Assembly: GCF_947498515.1 (NCBI RefSeq) | Contig: NZ_CANMKO010000009.1 | Span: 62,001 to 126,000 of the forward strand | Reading direction: 5' to 3' | DNA length: 64,000 bases | Source of the DNA: an uncultured Pelagimonas sp. | Lineage (GTDB): Bacteria > Pseudomonadota > Alphaproteobacteria > Rhodobacterales > Rhodobacteraceae | Part shown: positions 59,005-64,000 of the stretch, in pieces | How the letters are laid out: every line of letters starts with the position of its first letter | How positions within the stretch are numbered: position 1 is the stretch's first letter | The notes under the pieces: model-generated | Told to the model about the DNA's origin: nothing | The model's input: the letters and a program-made list of their open reading frames with translations, nothing else | Database searches by the model: none | Position numbers and translations under genes: made by a program

Positions 59005-59823
59005 TTATTTGGCGAGATGAAGGGCGGGGTGGCGGTTGACGTCTTTGTAAAGAAGGTAACGGAACGGTTCGTCGCCGGTGGCAATGCAGGCCTGTGGGCA
59101 AAAGGCGCGCAACCACATGAAATCACCCGGCCCGACCTCGACCCAGTCTTTGTTAAGCAGATAGCGGGCGGTGCCTTGGAGCACATATAGCCCATGTTCC
59201 ATGACATGGGTCTCGGCAAATGGGATTAGCCCGCCGGGTTGGAAGGTGACGATATTGACGTGGCAGTCGTGGCGTAAATCATCGGGTTCGACAAAACGGG
59301 TGGTGCCCCATTTGTCGGTATTGGCCATCAGGTTGATGGGTGTTTCTTGATCAGATGCGACGAAAGCCGTCGGTTTTTCGATGCCGGGGGCCGGTTCCCA
59401 TTGTTTGCGAACCCAGTGGAATTTAAGCGCTGTGTCGGCGGGGTTGGTGAGGGCCCATGTGCTACCCGCCGGGATATAAGCGTAGCCGCCGGACGATAGG
59501 GAATGGGACGCGCCGTCGATGGTCAGCGCCATCGTGCCATTGGTGACAAACAAGATGCCTTGGGCTTGCTGATCGGGTTCGGGGCTGTCCGACCCGCCGC
59601 CGGGGGCGACTTCGACCGCATATTGCGCAAAGGTTTCTGCGAATCCGGTCAACGGGCGCGCAATGATCCAAACACGGGTGTCGCGCCAGCCGGGCAAAAA
59701 GGACGTCACGATATCGCGCATGGTGATCGCCGGGATCACGGCATAAGCCTCGGTGAAAATGGCGGTGCCTTCGGGGTTTTGCGATTGATCGGGAAGCCCG
59801 CCGGGCGGAAACGCGTAACTCAT
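59005..59823 (-). CDS. allE: (S)-ureidoglycine aminohydrolase (bicupin)
   Basis: A 272-residue bicupin. The first cupin (about 60-140) includes VTNGTMALTIDGASHSLSS and YIPAGSTW; the second (about 170-265) has FVEPDDLRHDCHVNI, H-V-M-E-H-G and the metal ligands E-x-H-x-x-E-H-x-x-Q. The C-terminus F-R-Y-L-L-Y-K-D-V-N-R-H-P is typical of AllE/UGHY. It releases ammonia from ureidoglycine to form ureidoglycolate, using Mn2+. Its start overlaps the stop of the fused allantoinase/OHCU gene by four bases, so they are coupled. Confidence 0.93.
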   Translation of the reverse strand: MSYAFPPGGLPDQSQNPEGTAIFTEAYAVIPAITMRDIVTSFLPGWRDTRVWIIARPLTGFAETFAQYAVEVAPGGGSDSPEPDQQAQGILFVTNGTMALTIDGASHSLSSGGYAYIPAGSTWALTNPADTALKFHWVRKQWEPAPGIEKPTAFVASDQETPINLMANTDKWGTTRFVEPDDLRHDCHVNIVTFQPGGLIPFAETHVMEHGLYVLQGTARYLLNKDWVEVGPGDFMWLRAFCPQACIATGDEPFRYLLYKDVNRHPALHLAK

Positions 59824-61232
59824 ATCATGTCCTCAAGGCGCAGGCGCGCGATGCGTTCGACCTGTTTGCAGGCCTCGTTGAATTCAGTTTGTGTTGGATT
59901 GGCGATGCGGCGGTCAAAAGCGGCGAGAATGCCGGCTTTGTCGTAGTCACGCACCGCAATGATAAATGGAAAGCCATGTTTTTCGGTGTAGGCGGTGTTG
60001 AGCTCCGTGAACCGGGCGCGCTCGGCATCGGTCAAGGCATCAAGGCCAGCACCGGCTTGTTCCGATGTGCTTTCGGCCGTTAGGCGCTGGGCCTGCGCCA
60101 GTTTTCCGGCCAAATCCGGGTGGGCGCGCAAGACGCCAAGGCGTTGTTCGTCGCTGGCGGTACGGAAAATACGTGCCAAGGCATTGTGGACCCCGGCAGC
60201 GCGGTCATGGGCCGGGCCAAGCTCAAGGTCCCAGGCCCCTTCGGCGATCCATGGAGAATGTTCAAACACGCCGCCAAAGCGGGCGACGAATTCTTCGCGT
60301 GCCATTTGGGATGGGCGGTTCTGGGGTTTGGGCGGGTGCGCGGCGGCCCAGTGGTCGGCAATGTCGATCCGGCGTGGCGTCCAGACATCATCATGTTTTG
60401 CAATGTGATCGAGGAACTTTTTCAGGCCTGCGATTTTGCCGGGGCGCCCGATCAGACGGCAATGCAAGCCCACTGACATCATCGAGGCTTGGCCTTCGAC
60501 CCCTTCGGCATAAAGCGTGTCAAAGGCGTCAATCAGGTAGTCACCAAAGTCACCCCCCGTGACCCAACCCGGCGCACCGGAAAACCGCATGTCATTGGCT
60601 TCGAGCGTGTAAGGAATGATCAGCTGATCGCGCCCGCCAATTTGCGACCAATAGGGGAGGTCGTCATCATAAGTGTCTGAGATATAGGCAATCGCGCCGG
60701 TTTCGGCCACCAAGCGGACCGTGTTCATGCTACACCGTCCGGTATACCAACCGCGCGGTGGTTCCCCGACAACTTCGGTGTGCAGGCGGATTGCCTCGGC
60801 GATCTGGGCGCGTTCGTCGGCCTCGGGCATGTCGCGATGTTCGACCCATTTCAACCCGTGGCTGGCGATCTCCCAATCGGCGGCTTTCATCGCCTCTACT
60901 TGTTCGGGGGACCGCGCCAAGGCCGTGGCTACCCCGTAGATTGTGACCGGGATATCGCGCCCGGTGAACAGGCGATGCAACCGCCAAAACCCCGCCCGCG
61001 CGCCGTATTCATAGATCGATTCCATGTTCCAATGGCGCTGATTGTCCCAAGGCTGGGCACCGGGAATATCAGACAAGAACCCTTCGGACCCGCCGTCCCC
61101 ATGCAGCAGGCAGTTTTCACCGCCTTCTTCATAGTTCAGAACAAATTGCACAGCGATTTTAGCGCCGCCGGGCCATTGCGGATCGGGGCGATTGGGGCCG
61201 TAGCCAACCATATCGCGGGGATAGCGGTTCAT
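59820..61232 (-). CDS. Fused allantoinase (PuuE) and OHCU decarboxylase
   Basis: A 470-residue two-domain enzyme. Residues 1-300 are a PuuE-type allantoinase of the polysaccharide-deacetylase fold: YPRDMVGYG at the start, NYEEGGENCLLHGD near 34 and HGLKWVEHRDMPEA near 125; this class needs no metal. Residues 310-470 are an OHCU decarboxylase domain with the HPDLAG motif (His near 371) and FIIAVRDYDK near 418. The fusion joins decarboxylation of OHCU to allantoin and its opening to allantoate. The order of domains is the reverse of the pathway order. AGGGAGA precedes the ATG. The gene heads the minus-strand operon, divergent from hydroxyisourate hydrolase. Confidence 0.95.
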   Translation of the reverse strand: MNRYPRDMVGYGPNRPDPQWPGGAKIAVQFVLNYEEGGENCLLHGDGGSEGFLSDIPGAQPWDNQRHWNMESIYEYGARAGFWRLHRLFTGRDIPVTIYGVATALARSPEQVEAMKAADWEIASHGLKWVEHRDMPEADERAQIAEAIRLHTEVVGEPPRGWYTGRCSMNTVRLVAETGAIAYISDTYDDDLPYWSQIGGRDQLIIPYTLEANDMRFSGAPGWVTGGDFGDYLIDAFDTLYAEGVEGQASMMSVGLHCRLIGRPGKIAGLKKFLDHIAKHDDVWTPRRIDIADHWAAAHPPKPQNRPSQMAREEFVARFGGVFEHSPWIAEGAWDLELGPAHDRAAGVHNALARIFRTASDEQRLGVLRAHPDLAGKLAQAQRLTAESTSEQAGAGLDALTDAERARFTELNTAYTEKHGFPFIIAVRDYDKAGILAAFDRRIANPTQTEFNEACKQVERIARLRLEDMI

Positions 61233-61270
61233 ATTTACTTTACTCTCCCTAGGGGTATTAATCCCATAGA

Positions 61271-61290
61271 CTATCCGAATAATCAGATAG
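61271..61290. promoter_or_regulatory. Inverted repeat in the ureide divergent promoter region
   Basis: CTATC (61271-61275) and GATAG (61286-61290) form a dyad with a 10-base A/T-rich spacer inside the 149-base gap between the divergent puuE-uraD and hydroxyisourate hydrolase genes. The T...A spacing is like a LysR- or GntR-type operator. No regulator gene is adjacent. Confidence 0.4.
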
Positions 61291-61381
61291 GATTTTCAAG
61301 ATTTTCCGAAAAGACTTGTAGACGCAAACTGCGCAAGACTTGGTCGGAAATGGCAGTAAATGTCGAAAAGGAGGGCAGGTT

Positions 61382-61741
61382 ATGGCCAATGGATACCTAA
61401 CTACGCATGTTTTGGACACCGCGCGCGGTGTGCCCGCCGCAGGGGTCAAGATCGCGCTTTATCGCGTTTCGGGTAATTCGCACCGCAAGATTGCCGAAAC
61501 GGTGACCAACGACGATGGGCGAACCGATGCGCCGATTCTGCCGGTCGAAGATTTTAAAACCGGGACGTATGAGCTGATCTTTTTCGCCGGTGATTACTTG
61601 CGCGCGACCGGGCAGGACGGGGATGACCCGCTGTTTCTAGATCAAATCCCAATCCGCTTTGGCATGTCGGATGCAGACGCCCATTACCATGTGCCCCTGC
61701 TTTTGTCGGCCTATGGCTATTCGACCTATCGCGGGTCGTAA
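61382..61741 (+). CDS. uraH: 5-Hydroxyisourate hydrolase
   Basis: A 119-residue transthyretin-related protein. It has all hallmark segments: [14 protein letters not shown] near residue 6 (active-site His), the R-T-D-A-P-I-L block near 45, and the C-terminal tetrapeptide Y-R-G-S that lines the active site. It hydrolyses 5-hydroxyisourate, the uricase product, to OHCU. No signal peptide is present, so it is cytoplasmic. GGAGG precedes ATG 61382; the frame stays open 14 codons upstream without a start site. It is divergent from the gene whose product acts next in the pathway. Confidence 0.96.
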   Translation: MANGYLTTHVLDTARGVPAAGVKIALYRVSGNSHRKIAETVTNDDGRTDAPILPVEDFKTGTYELIFFAGDYLRATGQDGDDPLFLDQIPIRFGMSDADAHYHVPLLLSAYGYSTYRGS

Positions 61742-61820
61742 CCTGCGGCGATGAATGTCGTGGTAATTTCATTTTGGCGGGCTAGGGTGGGGTTAGCCTG
61801 CCTCGAAAGGGATGATTGCC

Positions 61821-62009
61821 ATGAAACATGTGCCCAAAGACACCACCGATGATGCGCTTATTCAGGAATTTCTGAAAAAAGGCGGCAAGGTCACCAAAGG
61901 CAAAACCAAACCGCCAAAGCCCGAGCTGGGATTGTCAAAAGGGACATGGGGGCAAACCCTCACCAAGGAAGAAAAAGCGGCGCGGGATAAGAACAAAGAC
62001 AAGACGTAA
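61821..62009 (+). CDS. Small lysine-rich protein of unknown function
   Basis: A 62-codon gene. The product is very basic (about 17 lysines) and has no hydrophobic segment; TDDALIQEFLKKGGKVTKGK is followed by a P-P-K-P-E-L-G-L-S-K-G-T-W-G block and a KEEKAARDKNKDKT tail. I recall a similar small protein in other Rhodobacteraceae, but no function is known; it may bind nucleic acid. ATG 61821 has AAAGGG nine bases upstream; an in-frame ATG at 61812 is too close to it. It stands alone between uraH and the convergent VOC gene. Confidence 0.7.
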   Translation: MKHVPKDTTDDALIQEFLKKGGKVTKGKTKPPKPELGLSKGTWGQTLTKEEKAARDKNKDKT

Positions 62010-62036
62010 AGTGTCGAGACACATCACCGTCTACGT

Positions 62037-62426
62037 CTAGACGGTCTTTGGTGTAGCAAGCCACCAGACATTGCCGCTCGGGTCCTTGATCCCGGCCATG
62101 CGATCGCCATGGGGCCGGGTGTTCGGGGCCATGAGGGATGTTGCCCCCGCTGCCAGAGCTGCTTTGCAACAGCTATCGGCATCATCCACATAAAGATGCA
62201 TTTGTGAGGTGTTGGCCGGGTAATCCTCGTTTGCTTCGTTCAGCATGAGAATTGAGGTGCCAACACATAGGCGGGCGTGTTGGATGCGACCGGTTTCATA
62301 TCGATCATCTTTGATGACTTTGGCGCCAAAAACGGTCTTAGCAAATTTTATGAACGCGTCGGCATCGGGCACGGTAAAATACGGTGTGATTGATCCATAG
62401 CCTTCGGGAATGATTTCGCGGGTCAT
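62037..62426 (-). CDS. VOC family protein, PhnB-like
   Basis: A 129-residue PhnB/YdcJ-like member of the vicinal oxygen chelate superfamily. The start PEGYGSITPYFTVPDADAFI, then KFAKTVFGA and the HLYVDDADSCCKAALAAGA and IKDPSGNVWWLAT segments, are typical. The D-P-x-G-N-x-W end is conserved but the metal-ligand residues of enzymes are partly missing, as is common for PhnB-type proteins. Function is unknown. ATG 62426 follows AGGAGA; the frame is open 32 codons upstream but has no start site there. Confidence 0.85.
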   Translation of the reverse strand: MTREIIPEGYGSITPYFTVPDADAFIKFAKTVFGAKVIKDDRYETGRIQHARLCVGTSILMLNEANEDYPANTSQMHLYVDDADSCCKAALAAGATSLMAPNTRPHGDRMAGIKDPSGNVWWLATPKTV

Positions 62427-62561
62427 AGCGGTCTCCTGAAAACACTTTGAAATGAGGGTCGGGCCAAAGATGGCTTTGCGCAAGTCAGTTTTGGCATCGC
62501 GATGTGGCATTGGGTCGGGCAACGGATGGACATGGCTTAGTGCAATGACTATCTACGCGCT

Positions 62562-63035
62562 ATGGCTAAGAAACCCGTATCAGACCCGAATTACAAAGTG
62601 ATCGCCGAAAACCGGCGCGCGCGTTATGACTATGCGATTGCCGATGACATCGAATGCGGCATCATCCTGTCGGGCTCTGAGGTGAAATCCCTGCGGGTGA
62701 ACTCCGCCAATATCGCCGAAAGCTATGCCGCCGTCGAAGAGGGTGAGCTGTGGCTCGTGAACTCTTATATCGCACCCTATGACCGGGCGATGTTTAGCCA
62801 TGAAGAGCGCAAGCGCCGCAAGCTATTGGTGTCGCGCAAAGAGATGTCGCGCCTGTGGAATGACACCCAGCGCAAGGGGATGACCCTTGTGCCGCTGGTT
62901 ATGTATTTCAACCACAAGGGCATCGTGAAGATCAAAATTGGCATCGCTAAGGGTAAGAAAAACCACGACAAACGCGAAACCGATGCCAAGCGTGATTGGG
63001 GCCGCCAAAAGGCGCGTTTGCTTAAGCAAAGCTAA
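62562..63035 (+). CDS. smpB: SsrA-binding protein SmpB
   Basis: A 157-residue SmpB. Conserved blocks are [14 protein letters not shown] near residue 13, [13 protein letters not shown] near 33, [22 protein letters not shown] near 51 and the C-terminal tail [21 protein letters not shown]. It binds tmRNA and is required for trans-translation that frees stalled ribosomes. No tmRNA gene was seen in the window, and alphaproteobacterial tmRNA is usually a two-piece RNA located elsewhere. Size and motifs are normal. Confidence 0.97.
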   Translation: MAKKPVSDPNYKVIAENRRARYDYAIADDIECGIILSGSEVKSLRVNSANIAESYAAVEEGELWLVNSYIAPYDRAMFSHEERKRRKLLVSRKEMSRLWNDTQRKGMTLVPLVMYFNHKGIVKIKIGIAKGKKNHDKRETDAKRDWGRQKARLLKQS

Positions 63036-63138
63036 AGGGGGAACGCCGCCGCGTTCTTCCCGTACCGCTGTTAGCGCCCAATCTGTACGTTCTGCGCCGT
63101 AACCCCGATCAATTCGGGACGGTGTGGAGGGAACACTC

Positions 63139-63429
63139 ATGGAAATGATTATTGGTCTGATCTCAGGCGCGATTGGTGGCAACGCCGCTGGTGGTTTGTT
63201 TAAGAACCTCAACCAAGGCGTGCTTATCAACTCGCTTGCCGGGATTGTCGGCGGTGGCCTTGGTGGCACGATTCTATCGGCGCTGGGCGTTGGCGGGATG
63301 GAAGGCGCGGCCGGGGCGATGGGCTCGTTCGATGTTGGCTCGATCCTCACCCAAGTTGCCGGTGGCGGCGTAGGTGGTGGTGTGGTTCTGGCGATTGTTG
63401 GGATGATCCGCAACAAAATCACCGGCTAA
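63139..63429 (+). CDS. Glycine-zipper membrane protein of unknown function
   Basis: A 96-residue protein composed almost wholly of Gly/Ala-rich hydrophobic stretches: IIGLISGAIGGNAAGGL near residue 4, a SLAGIVGGGLGGTILSALG block near 32 and a VAGGGVGGGVVLAIVGMI block near 73, ending I-R-N-K-I-T-G. The regular small-residue spacing implies tightly packed helices or a membrane-bound oligomer. No domain is recognised. GGAGG precedes ATG 63139; an in-frame GTG at 63124 is less likely. It follows smpB by about 100 bases with a hairpin between. Confidence 0.75.
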   Translation: MEMIIGLISGAIGGNAAGGLFKNLNQGVLINSLAGIVGGGLGGTILSALGVGGMEGAAGAMGSFDVGSILTQVAGGGVGGGVVLAIVGMIRNKITG

Positions 63430-63522
63430 AGCGCATTTTAAGCAGCTGTTTGCGCTGTCTGACTTGCATGACGCTGCCCCCGGGCCTATGGACACAATGA
63501 TCCATCACACCGGGGGTATGCC

Positions 63523-64000
63523 ATGTCTTACGACGATCCCAAAACCCTTGTGTCGACCGAATGGTTGGCCAAGCATATCAAAGACCCCGATCTGCGCATT
63601 CTTGATGCCAGCTGGTATCTGCCCGCCATGGGCCGCGATCCCAAGGCCGAATATGACGCCGCGCATATTCCCGGCGCACGCTTCTTTGACATTGATGACG
63701 TGTCTGACAATCGGTCCGATCTGCCGCATATGGCTCCGACGGTTGAAAAATTCATGTCACGCCTGCGGGCAATGGGCGTTGGTGATGGCCATCAGGTTGT
63801 TGTCTATGACGGTATGGGTCTGTTCTCGGCGGCGCGTGTTTGGTGGTTGTTCCGTTTGATGGGGCAAGACAACATTGCGGTTCTGGATGGCGGTTTGCCG
63901 AAATGGCAGGCCGAAGGGCGTGAGGTCGAAGACCTGCCCCCGGTGATCCGAGATCGCCACATGACCGTGCGCCGTCAGGCCCATTTGGTCAAAGATGTCA
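63523..64000 (+). CDS. 3-Mercaptopyruvate sulfurtransferase-like protein (truncated by window edge)
   Basis: The first 159 codons are visible, with no stop before the right edge. The reading frame starts MSYDDPKTLVSTEWLA and shows the tandem-rhodanese signatures of the SseA family: a L-D-A-S-W-Y-L-P block near residue 27, EYDAAHIPGARFFDIDDVSD near 43 and VVVYDGMGLFSAARVWWLFR near 93, with D-G-G-L-P-K-W near 122. The first rhodanese domain of this family is normally non-catalytic; the second, with the active cysteine, lies outside the window. It would move sulfur from 3-mercaptopyruvate to thiol acceptors. ATG 63523 has GGGGG upstream. Confidence 0.9.
   Translation, partial: MSYDDPKTLVSTEWLAKHIKDPDLRILDASWYLPAMGRDPKAEYDAAHIPGARFFDIDDVSDNRSDLPHMAPTVEKFMSRLRAMGVGDGHQVVVYDGMGLFSAARVWWLFRLMGQDNIAVLDGGLPKWQAEGREVEDLPPVIRDRHMTVRRQAHLVKDV

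Noticed and set aside
1-64000. CRISPR array, insertion sequence, prophage or toxin-antitoxin locus
   Set aside because: No spaced repeats, transposase, integrase or phage structural gene was seen anywhere in the window.

Overview
The window is a gene-dense stretch of a marine-type alphaproteobacterial chromosome, most likely Rhodobacterales (Roseobacter group). The evidence is gene order and gene content: moxR-DUF58-BatA-like beside DUF1285, lptCAB-hpf-ptsN without rpoN, secA divergent from a PpiC isomerase-argJ-mutT block, rimP-nusA-ylxR-infB, a fused allantoinase/OHCU decarboxylase, Hint-domain and DUF5927/DUF5928 proteins, and an alphaproteobacterial RpoH promoter in front of dnaK. I see no insertion sequence, prophage, CRISPR array, rRNA or tRNA. 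The genes are partial at both edges.

Layout. 0-6 kb: moxR operon, DUF1285, a DMT exporter, and an SDR/TetR divergent pair. 6-8.6 kb: a sulfotransferase divergent from a GT14-type glycosyltransferase. 8.6-19 kb: housekeeping genes (HIT protein, ABC ATPase, a 59-residue zinc-finger protein, polA, adenosine kinase, nth, Hint protein, Ada-like methyltransferase, OmpA-like lipoprotein, FMN reductase, VOC protein). 19-20.7 kb: an ExoY-like sugar transferase and a 967-base divergent non-coding region. 20.7-24.5 kb: rnd-lptCAB and hpf-ptsN. 24.6-34 kb: a minus-strand glycan cluster in the order cysQ-GT2-galU-galE-GT4-GT2-GT14-tandem sulfotransferase. 34-36.3 kb: an ABC-2 permease and two paralogous SH3-type secreted proteins. 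36.3-41.2 kb: alkB, dnaKJ and radC. 41.2-49.6 kb: a substrate-binding/OmpA fusion, an exported protein with a sequestered ribosome-binding site, secA, a PpiC isomerase, argJ, mutT and a 47-codon gene. 49.7-55 kb: the rimP-nusA-ylxR-infB operon with a leader terminator. 55.3-57 kb: a membrane protein ending in a winged helix, plus small exported proteins. 57-61.7 kb: urate/allantoin catabolism. 61.8-64 kb: small genes, smpB and a truncated sulfurtransferase.

Most interesting theme. Two separate loci each pair a Branch/GT14-like glycosyltransferase with a sulfotransferase. The larger one also holds UDP-glucose and UDP-galactose supply (galU, galE), three more glycosyltransferases and cysQ, which would clear the PAP left by PAPS-dependent sulfation. 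An ExoY-like initiating transferase lies 5 kb away. I infer that these genes build a sulfated surface or extracellular glycan; the product is not proven by sequence. Secondary themes are RNA-level control (a hairpin hiding the Shine-Dalgarno sequence at 43.8 kb, leader and intercistronic terminators at rimP and dnaK-dnaJ) and a membrane-bound winged-helix protein with its DNA-binding-like part at the C-terminus. Several starts were moved to internal ATG, GTG or TTG codons because of clear ribosome-binding sites; each case is stated in its entry.
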